A stretch of 58,160 bases of DNA from CAG-698 sp964385755. Its GTDB lineage: Bacteria; Bacillota_I; Bacilli_A; ML615J-28; CAG-698. The stretch covers positions 1-58,160 of the forward strand of contig CAYLPZ010000014.1 in assembly GCA_964385755.1 (NCBI GenBank), read 5' to 3'. The position numbers and the translations under genes were made by a program. The notes below the pieces were generated by a model. It did not search any database. It was not told the DNA's origin and saw nothing but the letters and a program-made list of their open reading frames with translations. This document shows, in pieces, positions 7,998 to 17,284 of this stretch; positions within the stretch are counted from its first letter, which is position 1; every line of letters starts with the position of its first letter.

Positions 7998-8823
7998 TAT
8001 CAAAGTATATGAAATTACACCTAACTCATTTTGTTATGGGGTTAATAGAGCGATAAAAATAGTTTACGATTATATAAATAATGTTAACGCTATTAAACCT
8101 ATATATATGCTTGGAGATATAGTACATAATAAACATGTTGTATCTTACTTTAAAAATTATGTTACTATTATTAATTATGAAGACTTAGAAACAATAGAAA
8201 GTGGAACAGTAATTATTACGGCACATGGTGCATCGCCAGAAGTAATTAACAAAATCACAAGCAAGGGCTTAGCTGTTTGTGATGCAACTTGTCCAAATGT
8301 CTTACACATACAAAAGCAAATTAATAGCTATTTAGCTAAAGGTTATAAAGTAAAAGTCATCGGCAATAAAAATCACCCTGAAGTTTTATCATACTTAGGT
8401 ATATCTAAAGATGTTTCTATTTTAGAAGATGGTGAGCATCTTAATGACAAAACATTCATTACAACGCAAACAACATTAATTGATAAAGATGTCATTAATA
8501 AGCTTAATACTATAAACATAAATAATAACTCAGAGGTTTTTATTGACAAACAAATATGTAATGCGACAACAGAAAGACAAAATGCCTTAATCAACTCTTT
8601 AGATAAATATGATATGTTTTTAGTTGTGGGTGATAAAAAAAGTAACAATTGTAATTCACTACTTAAAATAATCTTAGATAACAACAAAAAAGGTTATCTA
8701 ATCGAAACATCTGAAGATTTACAAAAAATAGATTTTACAAATGTGCAAACAGTTGGAGTTACTGCAGGTGCATCCACTCCACATCAAATACTAGAAGAAA
8801 TAATAAACATGTTATATAAATAA
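7990..8823 (+). CDS. ispH: 4-hydroxy-3-methylbut-2-enyl diphosphate reductase
   Basis: A 277-residue IspH/LytB protein, the last enzyme of the MEP isoprenoid pathway, reducing HMBPP to IPP and DMAPP with a [4Fe-4S] cluster. The three cluster cysteines are present: Cys15 (NSFCYGV), Cys101 (DATCPN) and Cys190 (QICNATTERQ). The family motifs GDIVHN, TAHG and TTQTT are also kept. The start is a GTG at 7990 with a strong GAGGTGG SD inside the end of the GH9 gene, which it overlaps by 8 bases, so the two are translationally linked. A little shorter than typical (about 280-310). Confidence 0.95.
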   Translation: MNNIKVYEITPNSFCYGVNRAIKIVYDYINNVNAIKPIYMLGDIVHNKHVVSYFKNYVTIINYEDLETIESGTVIITAHGASPEVINKITSKGLAVCDATCPNVLHIQKQINSYLAKGYKVKVIGNKNHPEVLSYLGISKDVSILEDGEHLNDKTFITTQTTLIDKDVINKLNTININNNSEVFIDKQICNATTERQNALINSLDKYDMFLVVGDKKSNNCNSLLKIILDNNKKGYLIETSEDLQKIDFTNVQTVGVTAGASTPHQILEEIINMLYK

Positions 8824-8855
8824 TCTAGTATTAGCTATTGATATTTAATATTATA

Positions 8856-8885
8856 AAATCCTCTCTATTTGCTTAGAGAGGATTT
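8856..8885. terminator. Bidirectional terminator between ispH and the pilin-like gene
   Basis: Perfect 9-bp stem ATCCTCTCT (8858-8866) with AGAGAGGAT (8875-8883), flanked by A-run and T-run, between convergent genes. Confidence 0.8.
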
Positions 8886-8914
8886 ATTTCATTTATATTT
8901 TAAATTATAATAGT

Positions 8915-10549
8915 TTATTTAACTTCCCAAGTTCCATCTGCATTTTTAACAAATTCTTTTCCATCTGCAAGATTATTCTCATAATTATATTCTATATTAT
9001 CAAAAGGTGCTTCATTAAATAATCCTCCATTAATTAAAATATTCCCTCTTACAAAGAAAAGATAACAAGAATAATTAATTTTTCCACCATCCATTATGAA
9101 ACTAGCTCCTGATTCAATATAAACTGCAGTTTGTATATTACTATGATCATAATCATACTCATCTAATTTATATGTATAATCAAGTTTAATTTTTCCATTT
9201 TTGTCATTACTTGTATCTTTAAGTGTAAAACTACCTCCTTTACTTATTTTAAATATACTCCTATAGATATTTTGTCCTTCAGCCGTTGAACCATTTATTG
9301 TAGTTGGATATTTAAAGATACCTAAATCTTCAGATTCGTCTGCTGATATAGTTTTTCCTGCAAGATCTAGTGTAAAATCACTATTAATTGTAAATATATG
9401 AGGAGCTAAAGTACCACCTACTACTGCGTCTCCTGCTTTTTCCCAAGGTGCAGTTCTTTTTGTAATTGTAATATCTCCAAATAAAACATAATAACCGCCT
9501 TTTTCAACTGCAGCTTGTAAGTCGGTATCTAATCTTATTGCTTGACCATTGTCATCGATTGCTTTATTTACTGCTGCATTTTTACTTACTGCAATTTCAT
9601 CTTTTGTTTTTGCTGTAAAATTAATAAATTCTGATGCTTCAGTTGTTTCATTCGCTTTTGTATCATTATCTGCATAAGCATTAGTTACTGTACCGTTATT
9701 TGTAACTTTTACTTTTAATGGTGTTTGAGATATTTCTTCTATATTACTATCATTCTTTGAAATTACACCCTCATTAACTTCATATGATGATTTATTTGAA
9801 TAAATAGTATTAACGTTTCCACTTTCTTCAATAAAAATATGTCCATTATTTGCTTCCATAAATGCAACTGTTCCATTTTCATGGTAAGACTCATTTGCTA
9901 CTGCTCTAATATAAGCTATACCTAATACACCATAATGTGTAACATCATCTAAAGGTGCATAAACAGTTAGTGTTGCTGCAGCTGAATTAGTGTTAATAAT
10001 AACACTTTGTTTAGTTTCTGAATTATTAATGTAAGTAATAGAAGTGATGCATTGTTTTAAACCAGCATCAAAACCTACAGTTGTAGTGATTTCAGTAGAT
10101 GAACCTGTATAATAAACTGAATATTTACCAGTTAAATCATCATCTTTACTACTTATTCTCCAGAAATCAACATCTTCTACATCATTATTTGTTAATGTAG
10201 TTTCAGGAATATATTTCACATCATTACCTTCTAAATAACAAAATACATCATTTTTACAATCCCATAGTATTTCATTACTAATATTAGTTGCATTAATCTT
10301 ATCAATATCATAACCTGCTTCTTTTGCAGCAACTAATGCTTGATGCATTGTGTTATGTTTAGTACCATCAGCACTATCCATAGCTAAAACAGTATTTAAG
10401 TTTCTTATTAATTGAGTATCATTTGCTGTTTGAGCTTTCTTAACTACATTAGAAAATGTTGGAATCAATACAGCAGCAAGTATTGCTATTACTGCTATAA
10501 CAATAACTAGTTCTACGATTGTAAAACCTTTTTTTAAAGTTTTCTTCAT
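8915..10549 (-). CDS. Prepilin-like protein with long beta-helix-like C-terminal region
   Basis: A 544-residue protein with a textbook type IV prepilin leader: KKG|FTIVELVIVIAVIAILA, with predicted peptidase cleavage after Gly8 and Glu at mature position 5 (residue 13), followed by the hydrophobic pilin helix. The N-terminal 140 residues look like a pseudopilin head. The remaining 400 residues are unlike a pilin: repeated short beta-strands with DLAGKTIS, FTLKDTS, SFIMDGGKI and ILINGGLF, the ladder pattern of right-handed beta-helix adhesins. No pilus ATPase, platform or prepilin peptidase gene is in the window. SD GAGGG precedes the ATG. Possibly a surface-displayed adhesin using the pilin segment as anchor; this is inference. 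Confidence 0.85.
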   Translation of the reverse strand: MKKTLKKGFTIVELVIVIAVIAILAAVLIPTFSNVVKKAQTANDTQLIRNLNTVLAMDSADGTKHNTMHQALVAAKEAGYDIDKINATNISNEILWDCKNDVFCYLEGNDVKYIPETTLTNNDVEDVDFWRISSKDDDLTGKYSVYYTGSSTEITTTVGFDAGLKQCITSITYINNSETKQSVIINTNSAAATLTVYAPLDDVTHYGVLGIAYIRAVANESYHENGTVAFMEANNGHIFIEESGNVNTIYSNKSSYEVNEGVISKNDSNIEEISQTPLKVKVTNNGTVTNAYADNDTKANETTEASEFINFTAKTKDEIAVSKNAAVNKAIDDNGQAIRLDTDLQAAVEKGGYYVLFGDITITKRTAPWEKAGDAVVGGTLAPHIFTINSDFTLDLAGKTISADESEDLGIFKYPTTINGSTAEGQNIYRSIFKISKGGSFTLKDTSNDKNGKIKLDYTYKLDEYDYDHSNIQTAVYIESGASFIMDGGKINYSCYLFFVRGNILINGGLFNEAPFDNIEYNYENNLADGKEFVKNADGTWEVK

Positions 10550-10591
10550 TCTTTTCCCTCCTAGAAAAATATAAATATAAATATGTTGTTT

Positions 10592-10615
10592 GTACTTATT
10601 TATCTAAAAAAGTAC
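10592..10615. repeat. Inverted repeat in the leader of the pilin-like gene
   Basis: GTACTT (10592-10597) and AAGTAC (10610-10615) with a 12-base loop, about 45 bases upstream of the start codon. It could be an operator or a leader hairpin. The rest of 10616-10740 is AT-rich and I see no confident promoter. Confidence 0.35.
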
Positions 10616-10740
10616 GCTTTTATATTTATAAAAATGTATTAATAAGTAAGAAAAAAAGAGTAAAAAAATTTGATTTTTTTATAATAAAATGTTATATTAC
10701 AGTGAAAAATATTTATTTGTACCTTTATAAAAATAATAAA

Positions 10741-10768
10741 ATGAGTAGTTAACAATTACTCATTTTTT
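10741..10768. terminator. Terminator-like hairpin, second of a tandem pair
   Basis: ATGAGTA (10741-10747) with TACTCAT (10757-10763), flanked by A- and T-rich tracts on both sides. Confidence 0.55.
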
Positions 10769-10774
10769 CATTAA

Positions 10775-10806
10775 AAAATGTAACCTAGATATTTAGGTTA
10801 CATTTT
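10775..10806 (-). terminator. Terminator of the pheST-hydrolase operon
   Basis: Perfect 13-bp stem AAAATGTAACCTA (10775-10787) with its complement at 10794-10806, followed on the minus strand by T-rich sequence. The hydrolase stop codon lies inside the stem. Confidence 0.85.
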
Positions 10807-11904
10807 ATTTTGTATTTTACGATATTCTTTTAACGCTTGAAATATTATTTTTTGAATGGAACGTTCTTTAATTAGCTCTAAAAGAGGTGTTCTAATAATT
10901 TTCTTATCATCCTTTGTAATTTTAAAGTATGCTGTGATAAGAAGCATTTCTTTTCCCTCAAATTCAATCAACCTTTTAGCACCAGTTTCTTTAAATAATT
11001 TATAAATACTTTCAGAAAATACTTTTTTTTGCTCATTATCCATTGCTTGTAAGATGCTTTTTATCTTATTATCTACTGATTTTGCATCTTTTGATACATC
11101 ATCAATATATACAAAATCATTACCTAAAACATTCCAAGATAGTGGGTCATGTTGATAAAATCCCTCTTTATTACTTTTTGTGACCAATCTTTTCTCTTGA
11201 TGATTAAATAGCATTCCTACAACACTAGTTTCTGGGATAACACTTGTTATTTTTGGTAAAATGTTTTGATATTCTTTACTTTCAAGAATTTTTTCACTAA
11301 CTCCTGGAAAATCAAATGCGAAAATATGTTCTATACTTTCAGGTTTAACTCCAAGAGCGCCAAATACTGCTAGATTACCACCTTTTGAGTGCCCCGCAAA
11401 TATTATCTTTTGTTTATATTCTTCCTCTATTTTTCTTGAGTATTCCATAGCATCTAGCTGTGCAGGTACGTAATCTAAATACATCATGTTAAAGTTTTCT
11501 TTCCAGCCTACAATAGTATCATCTGTTCCGCTATAACATACCAAAATTTTATCATCAATATGAAATGTCATCGCACAAATTTGCTCTTCTTTTTCTATGC
11601 AAATAATTTCAAAATATTGTGAAATTAAGACATTTTTAAATCTCTTAGATGAAGCCATCATTGAAAATAACTCAATATACTCACTTGGAATAATTAGTCC
11701 AAGTTTTTGTTTTCCGCTTGTTCTAGCTAAATATTTGCTAAATGCTTCATTTAAAGTTATTTTATCACTACTTGTTGGAATAATTTCATTAAAATCAATA
11801 ATCGGTAATAAGCAAAGAATAAAAATATCAATTATATTCATTTTATCTTGTTTAAATGTTAAGTCACCACGCCATTTAAGATAATCGAATACAGTTGTGA
11901 ACAT
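10798..11904 (-). CDS. DUF2974 (Mbeg1-like) alpha/beta-hydrolase
   Basis: A 368-residue protein with the features of the DUF2974/Mbeg1-like serine hydrolases: an oxyanion strand CYSGTDDTIVGWKEN (about 123-137) and the nucleophile elbow GHSKGGN with Ser173. It has no signal peptide. Substrate unknown; the fold is lipase/esterase-like. Its ATG overlaps the pheT stop codon (TAATG), so translation is coupled and expression should follow the phenylalanine T-box. Such hydrolases are common in gut Bacillota. The link to pheST has no obvious biochemical reason and may be simple operon hitch-hiking. Confidence 0.85.
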   Translation of the reverse strand: MFTTVFDYLKWRGDLTFKQDKMNIIDIFILCLLPIIDFNEIIPTSSDKITLNEAFSKYLARTSGKQKLGLIIPSEYIELFSMMASSKRFKNVLISQYFEIICIEKEEQICAMTFHIDDKILVCYSGTDDTIVGWKENFNMMYLDYVPAQLDAMEYSRKIEEEYKQKIIFAGHSKGGNLAVFGALGVKPESIEHIFAFDFPGVSEKILESKEYQNILPKITSVIPETSVVGMLFNHQEKRLVTKSNKEGFYQHDPLSWNVLGNDFVYIDDVSKDAKSVDNKIKSILQAMDNEQKKVFSESIYKLFKETGAKRLIEFEGKEMLLITAYFKITKDDKKIIRTPLLELIKERSIQKIIFQALKEYRKIQNKM

Positions 11905-14285
11905 TATGCTCTTAAGCCTCCATTTAAGTTCTTTTCTACATTTTTAATTATTTTATTAACTTTACTATTAATAACATCATCAGTTAACGTTTCATTTGAT
12001 GTAAACACAACTTTCAAAGCAATACTCTTTTGATCAGGTGCAACTTTTTCACCTTCATATACATCAAAAATAGCTACACTACTAATTGTTTTACTATCAG
12101 TTGTTTTAATTTCAGAAACTAACTGACCTGCACTTACACTCTTTGGTAATACAAATGCTAAGTCTCGTTCTACAGAAGGAACTTTGCTGACAGGAGTATA
12201 TATTTTTACTTCTTTGTCTTTACCAATTAATTTACTCAAATTAACTTCACAAACATAAACATCCTTTAAGTCTTTATCCATTGCATATTTTGGATGAAGC
12301 ATACCAATATATCCTACTTTTTCATTATTATATAATATAAAAGCACTACGAAGTGGATGAAGTTCGTTTTGTACATTTTCCATTTTTTGATAATCTAATG
12401 TAATATCAACTTTTTCAAATACGTTATTTACTATTCCTTTTAAAGTGAAGAAGTCTACTTTTTCTTGTTTTCCTTGCCATAATATTTGTGATAATACACC
12501 GCTCATAGCAAAAGCAATATGTTCTTCTTCGACATAAGAATCATTTTCTTTATAATATACTTTTCCAAGTTCAAAATATGCACAACTGTTAATTTTACGA
12601 TTGAAAACATAACCAACATTTTCAAGTAAACTATTAACTAAGTTTCTTCTTAAAACTTTTCTTTCTTGACTTATTGGAAGAAGTAGCTCAATATCTACAC
12701 TATTTTCTGTTGTTAAATATTTAAATTCATTATTGTTTTCACATAATGAGTAGTTAACAGCTTCGACTAAACCAAGGTTAGTTGCGCAAGTTCTTAATGT
12801 TCTTCTGTCTTTTTGGAACTTAGTAAGTTCTCCACAACTAGATGTTTGTGGAAGTGTTGAAGGTAAATGCTCATACCCGTGAAGTCTTCCTACTTCCTCT
12901 GCAATGTCAGCTTTTATGGCAATATCTTTTCTTCTTGAAGGCACTTTAATTTCTAAATCATCATTAACAGTAAATCCAAGTCTATTACAAATACTTATTA
13001 TTTCTTCTTTTGTAATTTGTACACCTAAATAACTAGATATATATTCCTCAGTTACTTTTATAACTTTATCTTCACAGTTAATATTATTTACTACATTAAC
13101 TCCATCGATAATATCAGCTTCACATAATGTTTTAAATAAGTAACATGCATAGTTAAGCGCTAAAATAGTTCTATTTGCATCTAATCCTTTTTCATATCTA
13201 ATAGCAGCTTCACTACGTAAATCTTGTTTTTTATATGTTTTTCTAATGGCAATAGGGTCAAAGATAGCTGCTTCTAAAATAACATTCTTAGTATCACCAG
13301 AAATACCTGAATTAATTCCTCCCATAACACCAGCTAAACATACTGGTTTTTCACCATCTGTTATTACGATATCATCAGCACACAATGTTCTTTTGATGTT
13401 ATCTAAAGTAACAAATTCTTCACCATCAAAAGCTTGTCTTACCAAAATTTTATCACCTAGTTTATCAGCATCAAAAGCGTGTAATGGTTGGCCAAATAAC
13501 GCTAGGATGTAGTTTGTGATGTCAACTGCATTATTTATTGGTCTAATGCCAAAAGCAATTAGACGTGAAGAAAGCCACTCTGGTGATTTTCCTATTTTAA
13601 TATTTTCAATTCTTTTTGCATAGTATAAAGGACATTTTTCTGTTTCTACTTGCACACAAACTTCTTTACCAGCTTTTTTGGTTTGCGTATACTCACATGA
13701 TGGAACATTTACTTTTCTATTGTAAACTGCAGCAACTTCATACGCTACTCCAAGCATACTAAGCATATCTGATCTATTTGGTGTTAATCCAAGTTCTAAA
13801 ATATCATCTTCAAAATTTAATAGTTTTAATGGATTATCTCCAGGTGTAACTTCTTTTGTGAAGTAGTAGATACCATCTTGATATTCTTGTGGAATGTATT
13901 TTTTCTCCATTCCAAGTTCTTCTAAACTACAAATCATACCAAATGATTCAACACCTCTAATTTTAGATTTCTTTATCTTAAAATCACCAGGAAGAACTGC
14001 ACCTATTTTCGCAACTATTACATCCATTCCTGCTTTAATGTTTGGTGCACCACAAACAATTTGTAACACTTCTGTTCCAACATCAACTGTAGTAATGTGT
14101 AAATGGTCACTATCTGGATGATTTTCACATGTTAATACGTGTCCAACGCATAAATTTGTCCCACTTAATACTCTTTCAACACTTTCAATTTCAGTTGAAT
14201 ATAAACTTAATGTATCAACTAACTGTTTTGTTGGAACATCATTAATATTTACTAGTTCATTTAACCATTCTAATTTAACTCTCAT
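11904..14285 (-). CDS. pheT: Phenylalanine--tRNA ligase beta subunit
   Basis: A 793-residue protein of standard length for bacterial PheT. Domains in order: tRNA-binding OB fold (about 40-150, GHVLTCENHPDSDHLHI, VCGAPNI), B3/B4 editing domain (about 210-375), B5 (about 400-475), a class II synthetase-like core, and the C-terminal ferredoxin-like anticodon-binding domain (about 700-793, KVPSVERDLAFVLP). It forms the alpha2-beta2 enzyme with PheS, whose gene ends 9 bases upstream. SD AGGAGG precedes the ATG. Confidence 0.97.
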   Translation of the reverse strand: MRVKLEWLNELVNINDVPTKQLVDTLSLYSTEIESVERVLSGTNLCVGHVLTCENHPDSDHLHITTVDVGTEVLQIVCGAPNIKAGMDVIVAKIGAVLPGDFKIKKSKIRGVESFGMICSLEELGMEKKYIPQEYQDGIYYFTKEVTPGDNPLKLLNFEDDILELGLTPNRSDMLSMLGVAYEVAAVYNRKVNVPSCEYTQTKKAGKEVCVQVETEKCPLYYAKRIENIKIGKSPEWLSSRLIAFGIRPINNAVDITNYILALFGQPLHAFDADKLGDKILVRQAFDGEEFVTLDNIKRTLCADDIVITDGEKPVCLAGVMGGINSGISGDTKNVILEAAIFDPIAIRKTYKKQDLRSEAAIRYEKGLDANRTILALNYACYLFKTLCEADIIDGVNVVNNINCEDKVIKVTEEYISSYLGVQITKEEIISICNRLGFTVNDDLEIKVPSRRKDIAIKADIAEEVGRLHGYEHLPSTLPQTSSCGELTKFQKDRRTLRTCATNLGLVEAVNYSLCENNNEFKYLTTENSVDIELLLPISQERKVLRRNLVNSLLENVGYVFNRKINSCAYFELGKVYYKENDSYVEEEHIAFAMSGVLSQILWQGKQEKVDFFTLKGIVNNVFEKVDITLDYQKMENVQNELHPLRSAFILYNNEKVGYIGMLHPKYAMDKDLKDVYVCEVNLSKLIGKDKEVKIYTPVSKVPSVERDLAFVLPKSVSAGQLVSEIKTTDSKTISSVAIFDVYEGEKVAPDQKSIALKVVFTSNETLTDDVINSKVNKIIKNVEKNLNGGLRA

Positions 14286-14294
14286 AATAGCCTC

Positions 14295-15317
14295 CTAGAA
14301 TTGTTTTGTGAAACGTGGGTCGTTAATATAGAAGTTTCTAATATCATCGATACCATGTTTTAACATTGTTATTCTTTCAATACCAATACCAAAGGCAAAT
14401 CCTTGGTATTTTTCTGGGTCATAGCCAGCCATACGTAATACATTAGGATGTACCATACCAGCACCTAATACTTCAATCCAACCATTTCCTTTGCATAAAG
14501 GACAGCCTTTTCCACCGCACTTAAAGCAGCTTACATCAACTTCAACACTTGGTTCAGTGAATGGGAAAAATGATGGACGGAAACGTACTTTAGTATCCTT
14601 ACTTAACATTTCATTGAATACTTTTGTAAGTGTTCCTTTTAAATCTGACATCGAAATGTTTTTATCAACAACTAATCCTTCCATTTGCATGAATTGATGA
14701 GAATGTGTTGCATCATCATTGTCACGTCGATATACTTTTCCTGGACACACAACTTTAATTGGTTTCCCCTCTTTTGCAAGCATAACATGAGCTTGTACTG
14801 GTGATGTATGTGTACGCATTAAATATTTTTGAGTAATATAAAATGTATCTTGCATATCTCTTGCGGGGTGATCTTTTGGAAGATTCATCATTTCAAAGTT
14901 ATATAAATCTTCTTCAACTTCAGGCCCCTCAGCAATCTCATATCCCATACCTAAAAAGATATCTTCAAGTTCTTCAATTGTTTTTGTTAAAACATGCTTG
15001 CTTCCTTGTAAAGTAACTTTTCCAGGTAATGTAACATCAATTGCTTCGCTTTGAAGTTTTTTATTGACTTCTTCTTCCTTAAGTTCAAGAATGCGGTTAT
15101 TAACAGCTTCTTCTACTGCTTTTTTATACTCATTAACCTTCATTCCTATTTCTTTTTTTTCATCTATGGAAAATTCTTTCATTCTTCCCATAATTTCTTG
15201 AATTGCACTCTTCTTTCCTAACATTTCAGCTTTAACTTCTGTTAGCTTTACCATACTTTTAGTATTTTTAATTTTTAAAAGAGCGTTTTCTTGCAACTGT
15301 GCAATGCGATTTATCAT
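14295..15317 (-). CDS. pheS: Phenylalanine--tRNA ligase alpha subunit
   Basis: A 340-residue PheS: an N-terminal coiled-coil arm that binds tRNA (residues 1-90), then the class II catalytic core with the motif 2 region (THTSPVQAHVM, VYRRDNDDATHSHQF) and motif 3 (GFAFGIGIERITMLKHGI). A Cys-rich loop CFKCGGKGCPLCKGNGW is present, as in many Gram-positive PheS. SD AAGGAGG. First gene of the T-box operon. Confidence 0.97.
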   Translation of the reverse strand: MINRIAQLQENALLKIKNTKSMVKLTEVKAEMLGKKSAIQEIMGRMKEFSIDEKKEIGMKVNEYKKAVEEAVNNRILELKEEEVNKKLQSEAIDVTLPGKVTLQGSKHVLTKTIEELEDIFLGMGYEIAEGPEVEEDLYNFEMMNLPKDHPARDMQDTFYITQKYLMRTHTSPVQAHVMLAKEGKPIKVVCPGKVYRRDNDDATHSHQFMQMEGLVVDKNISMSDLKGTLTKVFNEMLSKDTKVRFRPSFFPFTEPSVEVDVSCFKCGGKGCPLCKGNGWIEVLGAGMVHPNVLRMAGYDPEKYQGFAFGIGIERITMLKHGIDDIRNFYINDPRFTKQF

Positions 15318-15330
15318 AACTTCCTCCTTA

Positions 15331-15535
15331 AAAAAATCCTTAGGAACAATCCTAAGGACGAAATAATCCGTGGTACCACCTTAATTCAAAAATGAACTTT
15401 TTCACTTTTGCACTTTAATTCTTTAACGCAGAATATACGTTCCTTTTTAGGGACACAAAACTTGCGAACACTTCAAAATATCTTCTTGTTTATTTTCCAC
15501 CACTCATAAACTCTCTATATAGAAATATATTTTTA
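15331..15535 (-). ncRNA. T-box riboswitch upstream of pheS
   Basis: The minus-strand leader contains the T-box core AAGGTGGTACCACGG (about 15368-15382), followed by a terminator with stem TCCTTAGGA/TCCTAAGGA and a T-run (about 15331-15360). The upstream part starts AGAGAGUUUAUGAGUGGUGG, typical of Stem I. A UUC (Phe) triplet lies in GUGUUCGCAAG near 15466, the plausible specifier, although I could not fold Stem I. Uncharged tRNA-Phe should stabilise the antiterminator and allow pheS, pheT and the hydrolase to be transcribed. Confidence 0.93.
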
Positions 15536-15560
15536 CTTTTCAAGTTTTATTGTTTTATTT

Positions 15561-15589
15561 ATTTTACTATATTTTTTAATTTTTTTCAA
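15561..15589 (-). promoter_or_regulatory. SigA-type promoter of the pheST T-box operon
   Basis: Minus strand: TTGAAA (15584-15589), 17-bp spacer, TAAAAT (15561-15566). Confidence 0.65.
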
Positions 15590-15691
15590 TAAATAATTTA
15601 AAAGTTAATCTATAAAACTAACTAATTATTTAATTATGTATTGATTATTATCTAAACTATTATGAGTATCAAGTAAGTTTTTATTCATTAA

Positions 15692-15716
15692 AATAAAAAG
15701 CGCCATTTCTGACGCT
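15692..15716 (-). terminator. Terminator of the ribosomal superoperon
   Basis: Minus strand: AGCGTCA, GAAA tetraloop, TGGCGCT, then TTTTTATTTT, directly after the rplQ stop codon. Confidence 0.88.
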
Positions 15717-15722
15717 TAATAA

Positions 15723-16091
15723 TTATTCCTCAACGAATGAAATGATAGCCATAGGAGCACTATCACCACGTCTAGGCATTGTTTTTAATACTCTAGTGTA
15801 ACCACCGTTACGGTTAGCATATTTAGGAGCAATTTCTTTAAATAATTTTGTTAATGCATAATTATTTTCTTCATCCTTTTCAAATCTAACCCATTTAGCA
15901 GCTTGACGAATTGCAGCTAAATCACCTTTCTTGCCAAGTGTTACCATTTTATCAGCAAGTCTTTGTAATTCTTTTGCTTTATAAAGAGTTGTTTCAATTT
16001 GTTCATTTATAATAAGATCTGTAACTAAATCTCTTAATAGAGCTCTTCTTTGAGCAGAGTTACGACCTAATTTACGATAACCTAAAGACAT
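15723..16091 (-). CDS. rplQ: 50S ribosomal protein L17
   Basis: A 122-residue L17, starting MSLGYRKLGRNSAQRRALLRDL, with the conserved C-terminal block YTRVLKTMPRRGDSAPMAIISFVE. L17 sits near the peptide exit tunnel on the 50S subunit. Last gene of the operon after rpoA; SD AGGAGG; a strong terminator follows. Confidence 0.97.
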   Translation of the reverse strand: MSLGYRKLGRNSAQRRALLRDLVTDLIINEQIETTLYKAKELQRLADKMVTLGKKGDLAAIRQAAKWVRFEKDEENNYALTKLFKEIAPKYANRNGGYTRVLKTMPRRGDSAPMAIISFVEE

Positions 16092-16108
16092 TTTCTTCCT
16101 CCTGTGTA

Positions 16109-17200
16109 TTAATCGATATCTTCATCATCAGAAGCAGAATTACCTTCAAAATCATCTTCATAATCTTCAAATTCGTCTTGATAATCAGCATCATCATATT
16201 GACGTTTGAAACTTAAACCTAATTCATGAAGTTTCATGCTTACTTCTTTTAATGATTTACGACCTAAATTACGAACTCTCATCATTTCTTCTTCTGTCTT
16301 TTGAACTAATTCACCAACAGTAAGAATACCAGCACGTTTTAAGCAGTTAAGTGAACGTTGTGATAGATCAAGTTCCGCAACCTTTGTCTCATATTTTTTA
16401 TTTTCAACTTTTTGTTCTTTTTCAGCAGTATACACGTTTTCACTAATATATGTATTTAAATCAGCACTTACTTGGAAATGTTCCATTAAGAATTTTGAAG
16501 CAAGTGAAACAGCATCAAATGGTTTGATAGCATCATTTGTCCATACTTCCATTGTTAGCTTATCATAAGTTACATCACCTTCTACACGTGTTTTTTCAAC
16601 AGAGTAGTTTACTTTAGTAACAGGTGTGTAAATTGCATCAATACTAATTCTTTCTACATAAGTATTATTGTTTTCATCTTTACAAAATACTTTATTTTCT
16701 TTTGAACTAACATAACCAATTCCGCGTTTTGCAAAGAATTTTGCTTTAAACTTTCCACCTTTTGAAAGGGTAGCAATTACTTGATCAGGATTAACAACAG
16801 TAAGTAGATTTGATTCATCAACTAAATCTCCTGCAGTTACGACTCCCTCACCTTCTTTATAAACAGAAAGTTCAAAAATTTCATCCTTTACATTTGGCAT
16901 TGGTTTAAATAATAATTCATCATCAATTTTGAAAATTACCTTCTTTAGATTAAGAACGATTCCTGTAACATCTTCTCTAACACCAGGCATAGCCATAAAT
17001 TCATGTGATACGCCTTCAATTTCAGTTGCTACGATTGCAACACCAGGCATAGATGAAAGTAATACTCTACGTAAGGCGTTACCAATTGTTAAACCATAAC
17101 CTCTTTCTAATGGTGTAATATCAAATTTAGCATACGTGTTTGAGTTTTCACAAGTATTGTCAACAATAATTTGAGGTTTAATAAATTCAAATTTTCTCAC
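16109..17200 (-). CDS. rpoA: DNA-directed RNA polymerase subunit alpha
   Basis: A GTG start at 17200 is chosen because GGAG lies six bases upstream and the product then begins with the family-typical MRKFEFIKP. An ATG 30 bases upstream has no SD. The 363-residue protein has the alpha N-terminal dimerisation/assembly domain (about 1-235, with RGYGLTIGNALRRVLLSS) and the alpha C-terminal domain (LDLSQRSLNCLKRAGILTVGEL, NLGRKSLKEV), joined by a charged linker. The tail after residue 330 is unusually acidic (DDADYQDEFEDYEDDFEG). Longer than the usual 315 residues because of that tail and the linker. Confidence 0.96.
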   Translation of the reverse strand: MRKFEFIKPQIIVDNTCENSNTYAKFDITPLERGYGLTIGNALRRVLLSSMPGVAIVATEIEGVSHEFMAMPGVREDVTGIVLNLKKVIFKIDDELLFKPMPNVKDEIFELSVYKEGEGVVTAGDLVDESNLLTVVNPDQVIATLSKGGKFKAKFFAKRGIGYVSSKENKVFCKDENNNTYVERISIDAIYTPVTKVNYSVEKTRVEGDVTYDKLTMEVWTNDAIKPFDAVSLASKFLMEHFQVSADLNTYISENVYTAEKEQKVENKKYETKVAELDLSQRSLNCLKRAGILTVGELVQKTEEEMMRVRNLGRKSLKEVSMKLHELGLSFKRQYDDADYQDEFEDYEDDFEGNSASDDEDID

Positions 17201-17284
17201 TTGTATCTCCTTTTTTATTTTTATTTTCAATTCTCAATGTCAAATAATCCAATCAAAACCTGAAAGGATAAAAATAAATTATTT

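Noticed and set aside
17201..17284. Internal promoter before rpoA (TTGACA present)
   Set aside because: No acceptable -10 at 16-18 bp; only A-rich sequence follows.
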